Of a DNA stretch of 24,679 bases, positions 20,901 to 24,679 are shown piece after piece. Made by a program: the position numbers and the translations under genes. Location: positions 1 through 24,679 of the forward strand of contig JAYMTA010000748.1 in NCBI GenBank assembly GCA_036897625.1, given 5' to 3'. Numbering within the stretch: position 1 is the stretch's first letter; each line of letters starts with the position of its first letter. Origin of the DNA: Pelargonium cotyledonis (Eukaryota; Streptophyta; Magnoliopsida; Geraniales; Geraniaceae). The notes beneath the pieces are model-generated. The model ran no database searches. It saw only the letters and a program-made list of their open reading frames with translations, and was not told the DNA's origin.

Positions 20901-22692
20901 ACTGCTTTCCATTTTCCGCGTCTAAGTAAATTCTATAGATTGATATATATTATTATCCTATCTTGGTCTCTAAATTATGTCCCAGTGTTGAAGATATTAT
21001 AAGTCTACTTGAAGTATAGTCGTAGGGCAGTATTCTGCCAATTTGTTTCTGAGAGCTAGGCTGTCTTGCATCAAATAGAGTAGAAGCTACTCTGTCTATA
21101 AGTATAACAAAAGAGCAAAACATGGAAGAAAGGCTTTCCAAAAGGAGGCATCCTAGGAATGACTATAAATTGCAACAGAAAAGGCTTTTTAGTTTTAGAG
21201 TTTTATGGATATTTTGTAAAAAGTAATTCTCTTATTAGATTTGTTTGGGTTTTGTTTCAGACTTGACAAAGCCAAAGGAAAGGGTGTATTGAATGGTTAT
21301 TTTCTTTGGTTGGTAATCGGCTATGGATTTGGTGAGTATTCTGTAACAGTTTTCCGTTTTATCTAAGTTTGTTTGCATCTTTTCATTCGATTCATTGCAT
21401 AGAAAAAGTAAAAATGGGAGAGGAATCTGCACAGTATTTTGCAGCATTAAGTTCTTGACCTGTTCAAAGAAAAGAAATGTGCTAAAGCATTCTAGGTCAA
21501 CCCCAATAAGTTTTTTTTTTTTTTCCTAGAGTTTGAAGGAATAGAATTGAAGAAAGAATTCTATGTATTTTATTGAGACATCAACAATTAATTTATATAA
21601 GAAGACTAAACTATGAAAAGGAAATCATGTAACAGGAAATTAGCTAATTTACAACTTTCCTAATAGGTAATAACTTCTTAACTTGTACAAATCATAACAC
21701 TCCCCTTCAACCTGGAGCATATAGGTTATATGCCCTAAGCTTGCTTGGAGCTTGAAGAGATATTGTAAAGATGTCTGCAATTTGGTTCTTAGAATTAACG
21801 AAACTAATTCTTAGGATTGTGGAACCTGATGTTGTAAAGAAAAGAACGGAATGAGAGAAGACATGAAAATCTGAAGAAAATTGCACTAGAGGCCCTCACG
21901 AGCGTGTGTGTCAACTGAAGGACCGCGCACATGAATTGAGGAGTTTGGTTGCAGAAACTGCCAATGCGAACAAACATTCCGAGGATCCGAACAGCCGTAC
22001 GTCTAACTTGAATAATGACCGTTCAGAAAAACCGAACAGTTGTATGCTCAGTGTCAAACTTGCTTATAACGCACGCACGACCATCCGCCACGTTAGACCA
22101 GAATTCATAAAGTTCATTTTTATCAATTTTCAACTATAGTTAGGTTTCCTATTTGTTTCTACCTTCTTCTGTTATAAATATAATGTAATGGGTAAAACCA
22201 TATCTGCTCTAAAGGCCAGAGTAAGGCTAGTGAGAGACAAGAGATCCAGAAAACACAGAGAAATGGTTATCCATTGTATAAATAGTTAGTCTGTTCGTGT
22301 TTAACAACAAAAATGGCTGCTTCTATCAATTTGAAGGTCCCTTTCTTCAAAAACTGACCAAACATTGCAAAAATTTACATTTGCAGGTCTCTTCTTAACT
22401 TACCTTGGCTTGTATCTAATGGATGGACATGGTCAGCCTGCACTTCTCTATCTTGTTCCTTGTACACTTGGTAATCATATTCCTTGATTCATTATTCTCC
22501 TTCCCCTCCTACCTCTTTATTATTTTTAATTTTAATTATTTGGTTTGTTTCTCATTAATATATGGAATTTGGCATGCAGGGATAACTATAATATTGGGTG
22601 CAGTTAGAGGAGAAATGAAAGATCTATGGAGTTATAATCTTAATAACTCAGACCCTACAAAAAATGCTTCTGCTCCAGGGGGAGAAGCTTAA
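7308..22692 (+). CDS. SPPL: Signal peptide peptidase-like intramembrane aspartic protease, PA-domain class (14 exons, 526 aa)
   Basis: GxGD protease that cleaves type II membrane proteins inside the bilayer; plant PA-domain members are placed in endosomal or Golgi-type membranes. Coding exons: 7308-7418, 10083-10241, 10641-10752, 10884-11003, 13035-13192, 14070-14246, 16045-16079, 16162-16315, 18122-18175, 18252-18344, 19976-20115, 21261-21331, 22387-22470, 22580-22692 (1581 bp, no frame break). Residues 1-30 look like a signal peptide. A protease-associated domain spans about 60-170 ([10 protein letters not shown] at 100-109). A multi-pass membrane region follows from about 185. Catalytic aspartates are D373 in FFYDIFWVF and D425 in GFGD (422-425); the PAL motif is at 479-481. 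The zinc-finger-like stretch R-C-K-I-C-G starts at 291. The sequence most resembles Arabidopsis SPPL3/SPPL5; I cannot decide between them. The start is the first ATG giving a signal peptide. Introns 1, 4, 6, 8 and 10 are 1.6-2.7 kb and transposon-filled. The exon 3 acceptor is duplicated (see 10532-10667). Confidence 0.95.
7419..9231. other. SPPL intron 1, first part, no gene seen
   Basis: This is most of the 2664-bp first intron. It has no recognisable coding frame. From about 8880 the sequence looks like antisense retroelement sequence: an ACACTCCCCTTC tract at about 9103 reads as a polypurine tract on the minus strand, and the following bases lead into the primer-binding-site-like motif at 9232. 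Confidence 0.35.
9232..9420 (-). mobile_element. LTR-retroelement fragment with primer-binding-site-like motif (antisense, intron 1)
   Basis: CGATACCA at 9232-9239 is, on the minus strand, TGGTATCG, one base away from the TGGTATCA core of the initiator-methionine tRNA primer-binding site of Copia elements. Directly beyond it, an LTR-like edge (TGAAATTTATATTATTGATG) starts at 9242. The same 21-bp stretch recurs at 16985-17005, and further similarity (CTAG-AAATAGGAAAC) follows in both places, so the two are copies of one LTR family. No second LTR was found nearby. Confidence 0.45.
9421..10082. other. SPPL intron 1, last part; possible decayed MITE at about 9535-9770
   Basis: There is no gene. 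At about 9535-9765 the outer ends (GTGTTTGAATCC on the left; ATGTTTGGTGGAC when the right end is read inward) are weakly complementary, as in an old Harbinger- or hAT-type MITE. I could not confirm a target-site duplication. Confidence 0.25.
10532..10667 (+). repeat. 68-bp tandem duplication across the intron 2/exon 3 boundary of SPPL
   Basis: Two head-to-tail copies, 10532-10599 and 10600-10667, match at 62 of 68 positions by my hand alignment. Each carries the pyrimidine tract, a TTTTGCAG splice acceptor and the first bases of exon 3. Only the second acceptor (AG at 10639-10640) keeps the reading frame ([13 protein letters not shown]). The first (AG at 10571-10572) would read about 15 codons and hit TGA inside copy 2. 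Since 68 is not a multiple of 3, acceptor choice decides between a full protein and a truncated, probably decay-targeted transcript. Confidence 0.9.
11024..11042 (+). repeat. Poly(T) tract just inside SPPL intron 4
   Basis: Nineteen consecutive T residues begin 20 bp after the exon 4 donor (11003/11004), preceded by a run of C. It is a simple homopolymer that may vary in length. U-rich sequence close to a plant 5' splice site can help splicing. Confidence 0.7.
11089..11235. mobile_element. Small solo LTR (147 bp) with perfect 5-bp target-site duplication
   Basis: The element begins TGTTGGAATT and ends AATTCTAACA, giving TG...CA termini with a 9-of-10 inverted repeat. Perfect AAACC direct repeats flank it at 11084-11088 and 11236-11240. 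That combination is the footprint of an LTR integration reduced to one LTR. The minus orientation is likelier, because in that reading it ends in a CT-rich stretch like a U5 region. At 147 bp it is in the range of TRIM-type miniature retrotransposons. It lies in SPPL intron 4. Confidence 0.65.
11374..11880 (-). mobile_element. Copia-type LTR end and primer-binding site (antisense, SPPL intron 4)
   Basis: GCTCTGATACCA at 11521-11532 is, on the minus strand, TGGTATCAGAGC, an exact match to the plant Copia primer-binding site for initiator-methionine tRNA. Next to it, on the expected side, the sequence ends in ...GCATACA, a good LTR terminus, so LTR sequence should run from 11533 to higher coordinates; its outer edge is unclear (11880 is a guess). 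From 11520 down to about 11374 lies leader-like sequence with a broken reading frame. Confidence 0.55.
11954..12463 (-). pseudogene. Decayed Copia gag-pol fragment: aspartic protease region (antisense)
   Basis: A 169-codon open frame whose middle matches the retropepsin region of Ty1/Copia polyproteins. The line around residue 77 ([13 protein letters not shown]) aligns with the family pattern W-V/I-L-D-S-G-A-(S/T)-D-H. Downstream, IANGSKS and the [13 protein letters not shown] stretch correspond to the family's ADGS and P-x-N-L-I-S-V-x-K-L-T blocks. The catalytic D-S/T-G triplet is D80-F81-G82, so the protease would be dead. Beyond the stop, toward about 11880, the next sequence still recalls the GLYxL gag-pre-integrase box. 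It is a retroelement relic in SPPL intron 4, not a host gene. Some flanking sequence up to about 12650 may belong to it. Confidence 0.7.
12464..13034. other. End of SPPL intron 4, no gene seen
   Basis: AT-rich sequence without a recognisable coding frame or clear repeat ends. It leads to the exon 5 acceptor (ATTGCAG, ending at 13034). The first part may be more of the Copia relic, too decayed to read. Confidence 0.35.
13193..14069. other. SPPL intron 5, no gene seen
   Basis: An 877-bp intron, AT-rich, with no coding frame that I recognise and no element with defined ends. Open frames crossing it are extensions or antisense shadows of exon 5. Confidence 0.45.
14392..14739 (-). mobile_element. 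Copia 3' LTR (348 bp, antisense, SPPL intron 6)
   Basis: The segment runs from TGTTGGGAAC to AACCTAACA, giving TG...CA ends with matching inverted termini (TGTTGGG / TGTTAGG). On the minus strand the internal sequence just before it reads CAAGTGAGAGAT, the purine-rich tract that precedes the 3' LTR in many plant Copia elements. Coding remains of the same element lie on the internal side (14844-15056), which fixes the orientation. Confidence 0.65.
14844..15056 (-). pseudogene. Decayed Copia reverse transcriptase fragment (antisense)
   Basis: A 70-codon frame containing [19 protein letters not shown] and then IFMSNP. This matches the end of the Copia reverse transcriptase domain, where the family consensus runs MYAM-x-C-T-RPDIAHAVGVVSRFxSNP. 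Only this block is legible. The RNase H part expected between here and the LTR is almost wholly missing (about 100 bp instead of about 400), so the element is heavily deleted. It sits in SPPL intron 6, opposite to the host gene. Confidence 0.75.
15057..15417 (-). mobile_element. Remaining internal part of the intron 6 Copia relic, ending at a primer-binding-site-like motif
   Basis: The sequence continues from the reverse transcriptase fragment without a readable frame. It ends at TGATACCA (15414-15421), which on the minus strand is TGGTATCA, the core of the Copia primer-binding site. The distance of about 670 bp between LTR and primer site shows that most of the internal region has been lost. 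No matching second LTR follows. Confidence 0.4.
15418..15526. repeat. Three imperfect tandem copies of a ~36-bp unit
   Basis: Units at about 15418-15453, 15454-15489 and 15490-15526 share the pattern CACTTGTT, a short variable part, TCTTACT or CTTACT, then AAGA-x-CT(C)TGA. They start on the primer-binding-site motif of the decayed Copia element, so the repeat seems to have expanded from the edge of that element. Confidence 0.6.
15527..16044. other. Last part of SPPL intron 6, no gene seen
   Basis: No convincing gene. An 80-codon antisense open frame at 15577-15819 has no family resemblance and is probably more transposon debris or chance. The intron ends at the exon 7 acceptor (CCCACAG, ending at 16044). 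Confidence 0.35.
16985..17275 (-). mobile_element. Copia 3' LTR-like fragment and polypurine tract (antisense, SPPL intron 8)
   Basis: It begins with the same 21 bp as the fragment at 9241-9261 and continues with a similar CTAGGAAATAGGAAAC block, so both belong to one LTR family. At 17253-17273 the minus strand reads CATGCTCCAGCTTGAGGGATG, close to the coding end and polypurine tract typical of plant Copia elements. A 20-A run at 17190-17209 lies between these parts and may mark later expansion. Confidence 0.5.
17292..17706 (-). mobile_element. Internal remnant with primer-binding site of the intron 8 retroelement (antisense)
   Basis: TGATACCA at 17699-17706 is the complement of the TGGTATCA primer-binding core and so marks the 5' end of an antisense element. 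Between it and the polypurine tract there is only about 430 bp, including a 99-codon minus-strand frame (17292-17591) that I do not recognise. The element therefore lacks nearly all of gag-pol; it could be a deleted Copia element or a non-autonomous derivative. The frame is rich in Ser and His and shows no zinc knuckle or catalytic motif. Confidence 0.4.
17933..17968 (+). repeat. (CA)18 microsatellite
   Basis: Eighteen uninterrupted CA units followed by TATATAT, about 150 bp upstream of the exon 9 acceptor in SPPL intron 8. A perfect array of this length is likely to be polymorphic. Confidence 0.95.
18820..18900 (-). mobile_element. tRNA-derived SINE head with pol III A and B boxes (antisense, SPPL intron 10)
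   Basis: On the minus strand, CGGCCAAGTGG (18886 down to 18876) matches the A box of RNA polymerase III promoters and GAGTTCGAGTC (18844 down to 18834) the B box, 31 bp apart as in a tRNA. The sequence between does not fold into a proper anticodon arm, so this is not a tRNA gene. The SINE body should run on toward about 18700, but I could not fix its 3' end or target-site duplication. Confidence 0.55.
19104..19348. mobile_element. Stowaway-type MITE (245 bp) with TA target-site duplication
   Basis: The right end, read inward, is CTCTCCCTCCGTCTCAAATG, the classic Stowaway/Tc1-Mariner terminus; the left end CTCTCTTGGTCCCAAAATG matches it imperfectly. TA dinucleotides flank both ends (19102-19103 and 19349-19350). 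The two halves are partly complementary over much of their length, so the element can fold into a long imperfect hairpin. It lies in SPPL intron 10 and encodes nothing. Confidence 0.8.
19947..19969 (+). repeat. (TC)11 microsatellite forming the polypyrimidine tract of the exon 11 acceptor
   Basis: Eleven TC units plus one T end five bases before the AG (19974-19975) that starts SPPL exon 11. The array takes the place of the polypyrimidine tract, so its length could affect splicing of the exon that carries the GFGD motif. Confidence 0.9.
20116..21260. other. SPPL intron 11, no gene seen
   Basis: 1145 bp of AT-rich intron. Short antisense open frames (for example 20633-20815 and 20953-21141) show no family resemblance. 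I saw no transposon ends. A short CT-rich stretch lies at about 20878-20900. Confidence 0.45.
21530..21699 (-). mobile_element. Copia LTR fragment (antisense, SPPL intron 12)
   Basis: On the minus strand an LTR-like sequence starts TGTTATGATT directly after the purine tract GAAGGGGAG (complement of 21700-21708), which itself follows a Copia coding end. A TATATAAA-like stretch lies within it, at about 21593-21600. The far edge, near the T-rich run at 21510-21524, is uncertain. Confidence 0.55.
21707..21835 (-). pseudogene. Decayed Copia RNase H C-terminal fragment (antisense)
   Basis: About 40 codons read in one minus-strand frame to a TGA at 21707-21709. The piece around 21764-21781 spells IADIFT, preceded by SKNQ and followed by [12 protein letters not shown]. 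This corresponds to the Copia RNase H end (family pattern Q-L/I-A-D-I-F-T-K-x-L), with T-K-x-L changed to T-I-x-L. The polypurine tract and LTR follow at once, in the standard order of an intact 3' end. The upstream part of pol is missing. Confidence 0.7.
21836..22310 (+). mobile_element. Possible LTR-like segment in sense orientation (SPPL intron 12)
   Basis: Less AT-rich sequence with a TATAAATA at 22173-22180 and a retroelement-like layout: a purine/CG-rich first half, then a TATA box, then a terminal ...TTTAACA at about 22307. I could not match it to a second LTR, a primer site or a target duplication. A 77-codon frame (21906-22139) is unrecognised. If it is real, it is the one retroelement piece in SPPL on the sense strand. 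Confidence 0.25.
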
Positions 22693-22935
22693 ATTAATCA
22701 CTCACTTTTCTAAATATATACATGGTCTCCAGTCTTCACCAGTGTTTAGTTTATGAGGCAATTAAGTTTAGTCACCTACTAGCAAATTATTAATGTTGTA
22801 ATGATGTGTAATTTTTATCTTTTAATTAGGAAGAGGATCGGTTCATGGGAGCCCGTGCATGTGTTTTCTCATGTAAAATGTTGTGGCGTAGGATCTGCCA
22901 GCTAAATTGACTAGAAATTTGATTGCTTGTATATA

Positions 22936-22941
22936 AATAAA
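22936..22941 (+). terminator. Poly(A) signal of SPPL
   Basis: A canonical AATAAA about 245 bp after the SPPL stop (22690-22692), preceded by the T/G-rich sequence typical of plant 3' ends. It lies about 180 bp before the stop codon of the convergent DIR1-like gene, so the two 3' UTRs may come close or overlap. Confidence 0.55.
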
Positions 22942-23012
22942 AATTGAAGTGCATTTAGAGATGGATCACTAAAAGAAAAGACACTTGTAATAGCCCAAAT
23001 GCCAATTAAGCA

Positions 23013-23018
23013 CTTATT
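23013..23018 (-). terminator. Possible poly(A) signal variant of the DIR1-like gene
   Basis: On the minus strand this reads AATAAG, a one-base variant of the canonical hexamer, about 100 bp beyond the DIR1-like stop codon. I saw no perfect AATAAA on that strand in the spacer. Plant signals are loose, so this is only a candidate. Confidence 0.25.
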
Positions 23019-23119
23019 ACATTTTGATAGAGATACAGAAACTCAAGAAGCAGAAGCATATTTTTCATAGGGATGCTCAAACTCGAGGGACCAACGCCTT
23101 CAACTGCTTGTCTCAACAG

Positions 23120-23416
23120 TTAACAATGCGGGGCGTTACGGAGACGGCACTTGGTCGGGAGCTGCACGGCAAGTTTAGGGTCCATCCCAAGAGCCGGCAG
23201 CTCCTGAGAGTTCTTGAAGGTGCACAGGCAGCGCAAGTTGGCCCTCGAGAGGGCGGCGCAGCAGGCCATCGAGGGCGGTGTTGGCCTCGGTGGCGTCATC
23301 GCGGGCCTGCATGTCATCAGATCATTTATGGGGACATTGCAGATGAACTGACCATTGGCTGCTGACACCGCAAACACACCCAATATCAGCAAAACAATCC
23401 CAACATTGCTCCTCAT
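23120..23416 (-). CDS. DIR1: DIR1-like non-specific lipid transfer protein (single exon, 98 aa)
   Basis: Small secreted lipid-binding protein of the 8-cysteine (2S albumin/LTP) superfamily. Arabidopsis DIR1 binds lipids in the apoplast and carries a long-distance signal in systemic acquired resistance. Residues 1 to about 22 are a signal peptide (hydrophobic core VGIVLLILGVFAVSA, cleavage likely after ANG). Cysteines are at 26, 36, 52, 53, 63, 65, 90 and 98, i.e. C-x9-C-x15-CC-x9-C-x-C-x24-C-x7-C, which as I recall equals the DIR1 spacing. Between C36 and C52 lies a proline-rich loop (PPRPTPP) holding PxxP motifs, also a DIR1 trait. FKNS after the CxC and the MDPKLAVQLP helix fit the family too. 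The start is the only ATG giving a signal peptide. The gene is much richer in G+C than its surroundings. Family membership is nearly certain; whether it acts in defence signalling is inference. Confidence 0.93.
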   Translation of the reverse strand: MRSNVGIVLLILGVFAVSAANGQFICNVPINDLMTCRPAMTPPRPTPPSMACCAALSRANLRCLCTFKNSQELPALGMDPKLAVQLPTKCRLRNAPHC

Positions 23417-23507
23417 TTTCTTCTTCTTTTGAACTGTGATGTATATGCTTCTCTTGTACTATCTTAAACTTAAGAGCTTGTGTTGTGGTGTTGTGTGTGT
23501 GCATGGA

Positions 23508-23516
23508 CTTATATAG
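23508..23516 (-). promoter_or_regulatory. TATA box of the DIR1-like gene
   Basis: On the minus strand the sequence is CTATATAAG, a strong plant TATA box, about 92 bp upstream of the start codon. Transcription would begin near 23480, giving a leader of about 60 bases. Confidence 0.7.
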
Positions 23517-23724
23517 AGGAAGGTGTGTAGATAGATACATAGGTGGTGTGGTGGTGGTTCGATCAAGACAAGAAAATAATGGTGTGTCCCGTGAAGGCCA
23601 TACTGTGGAATCATGGGATGAGTTCAGGTTTACACATATCTAGATCGATATGGGTCTCACTCTCACTCTCACATGTGACTGAGACTGTCTTAGATTTTGT
23701 GCCATGCCATGTGCCGTGGATACA

Positions 23725-23773
23725 CACACGTACGATTGAATAGTCAGGTTGTGACACACACCCAGCACACGTA
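23725..23773 (-). promoter_or_regulatory. Two identical ACGT-core octamers upstream of the DIR1-like gene
   Basis: CACACGTA occurs at 23725-23732 and again at 23766-23773 (TACGTGTG on the gene's strand), 41 bp apart and about 310-360 bp upstream of the start codon. ACGT cores are bound by plant bZIP factors (ABA and salicylate-related classes). The flanks are CA-rich, which makes chance recurrence likelier. Confidence 0.3.
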
Positions 23774-23784
23774 ATTAAGGATTT

Positions 23785-23965
23785 GATTTTAAAATTATAT
23801 TGATAATGTGTTAAATATGTTGGTTTTATTATGCATAATATGTTGAGTCGTGTTTGTGTATGTTGCGTCATGTCGTGTCAACATAGCCGTTTTAGTAATA
23901 ATGTTAAACGTGTCGTGTTTGTGTTTTGTGCTCATAATCGTGTCATGCATCATACAAATAACTTT
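23785..23965. repeat. Repeat-like region rich in GTGTCGTGTTTGTGT-type motifs
   Basis: Motifs such as GTCGTGTTTGTGT, GTCATGTCGTGTC and GTGTCGTGTTTGTG recur within about 180 bp. Closely similar CACGACAC-type strings are common in non-autonomous DNA transposons of many dicots, but I could not find terminal repeats here. The open frames on both strands have no family resemblance. Confidence 0.35.
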
Positions 23966-24059
23966 TAAGTACGGAACACACTCTCTAATTGTCTTCTCCA
24001 CCTATTCTATTTAGTGGCTTCCAACTTGTGAACTCTCATTAATTAGTGTAAGGAATAAT

Positions 24060-24240
24060 GGTCAAAATGGTCATCGAATTTTCGGAAAGTCACCATTTTT
24101 GTCCTCAAACTTTGAATAAGTCATTTTAGTCCCCGAACTTTAAAATAATGGGTCCAAATAGTGCCACCATTAGTGAAAGTTAACTAATCCATTATGTTAG
24201 TTTACGTGGCACTGACATGTCACTTAAATTGTATAAAAAA
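24060..24240. mobile_element. Mutator-like element terminal region, running off the window
   Basis: The stretch starting GGTCAAAATGGTCATCGAA and continuing with serial units of the form GTCCTCAAACTTTGAATAAGT and GTCCCCGAACTTTAAAATAA is typical of the long terminal inverted repeats of plant Mutator-like elements, where such 'tcc-ctcaacttt' subunits recur. Three imperfect units of about 28 bp can be seen. The other terminus would lie outside the window, so this cannot be confirmed here. Confidence 0.45.
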
Positions 24241-24579
24241 AGTAAATTACTTAACCACATGAAAATGATGTGGCAAAGCAAAAATTAAAATAGCTTTTAA
24301 TTTACACGTGTCTATTTTTGATAGGTCATTACAACATTTTTTTGTTGAGATTATTACAAATTTATTTTATTTTTACCATTTTGTCCTAAAACTTTTAAAA
24401 TTACTATCTCAATTTTAATTTGGTTACAATTTAATTAATTTATATGGTTTCTCATTTTTACCATATGAAAATTTAATTTATAATTTAACCTTCTTCCATC
24501 TCCATATCAAGGAAATAAACAACTAATATCCACCCAAAATCAAACCAAAAATATACATTCATCTACCACAACCACTAGT
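24241..24579. other. AT-rich stretch, no gene seen
   Basis: Very AT-rich sequence between the Mutator-like end and the short ORF at the window edge. It may be the inside of the same element, or the promoter of whatever starts at 24580. No motif stood out. Confidence 0.3.
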
Positions 24580-24679
24580 ATGGCCGATGATAACAGCGAC
24601 ACCATGGCCGCCGAGCCAGAAACGACGATGTGGTGGCCTCACAACAAGAAAAGCCGACCATGGCCGGCGCGAGTAGCTT
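24580..24679 (+). CDS. Open frame cut by the window edge, possible gene start or transposon-borne fragment
   Basis: An ATG at 24580 opens 33 codons (MADDNSDTMAAEPETTMWWP...) to the end of the window. Base composition changes sharply from AT-rich to GC-rich, as at the start of a plant gene. I do not recognise the protein: acidic and Ala/Thr-rich, then basic. Because a Mutator-like end lies just upstream, it could be a host gene fragment carried inside such an element (Pack-MULE), a transposon gene, or a true neighbouring gene. Confidence 0.3.
   Translation, partial: MADDNSDTMAAEPETTMWWPHNKKSRPWPARVA

Noticed and set aside
23322..23540. 72-codon minus-strand open frame beginning upstream of the DIR1-like gene
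   Set aside because: It overlaps the TATA box and the start of the DIR1-like gene in another frame and has no signal peptide or family match.

Overview
This is nuclear DNA from a flowering plant, most likely a eudicot. It is AT-rich, its genes are split by GT-AG introns, and its intergenic and intronic DNA is full of plant-type transposon debris (Ty1/Copia, hAT and Stowaway MITEs, a tRNA-derived SINE, a Mutator-like terminal sequence). I cannot name the species.

Three protein-coding genes can be reconstructed. (1) 644-5569, + strand, 12 coding exons: a 289-residue membrane-anchored prolyl 4-hydroxylase close to Arabidopsis P4H1, with all iron and 2-oxoglutarate ligands present. (2) 7308-22692, + strand, 14 coding exons over 15.4 kb: a 526-residue signal-peptide-peptidase-like aspartic protease (SPPL, PA-domain class) with intact YD, GFGD and PAL motifs. 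(3) 23120-23416, - strand, one exon: a 98-residue secreted lipid-transfer protein of the DIR1 type with all eight cysteines. Genes 2 and 3 converge tail to tail, with about 430 bp between their stop codons. Every exon junction of genes 1 and 2 was joined by hand, and the reading frame stays open throughout.

Layout: 1-643 is the upstream region of P4H, with a possible TATA box and an overlapping upstream ORF. 644-5606 is P4H and its poly(A) signal; intron 10 carries an unidentified GC-richer insert. 5607-7307 is intergenic and contains a complete 496-bp hAT-type MITE. 7308-22941 is SPPL, whose long introns (1, 4, 6, 8, 10, 12) hold a solo LTR, at least four decayed Copia fragments, a SINE, a Stowaway MITE and microsatellites. 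22942-23119 is the short convergent spacer. 23120-23540 is the DIR1-like gene and its core promoter. 23541-24679 is repeat-rich and ends in Mutator-like sequence plus a short ORF cut by the window edge.

The three genes do not form a pathway: one acts on proline-rich proteins in the secretory pathway, one is an intramembrane protease, and one is an apoplastic lipid carrier. I found no undescribed system. The most unusual points are a 68-bp tandem duplication across the intron 2/exon 3 boundary of SPPL, which creates a second, frame-breaking splice acceptor, and the antisense orientation of all clearly orientable retroelements in SPPL.
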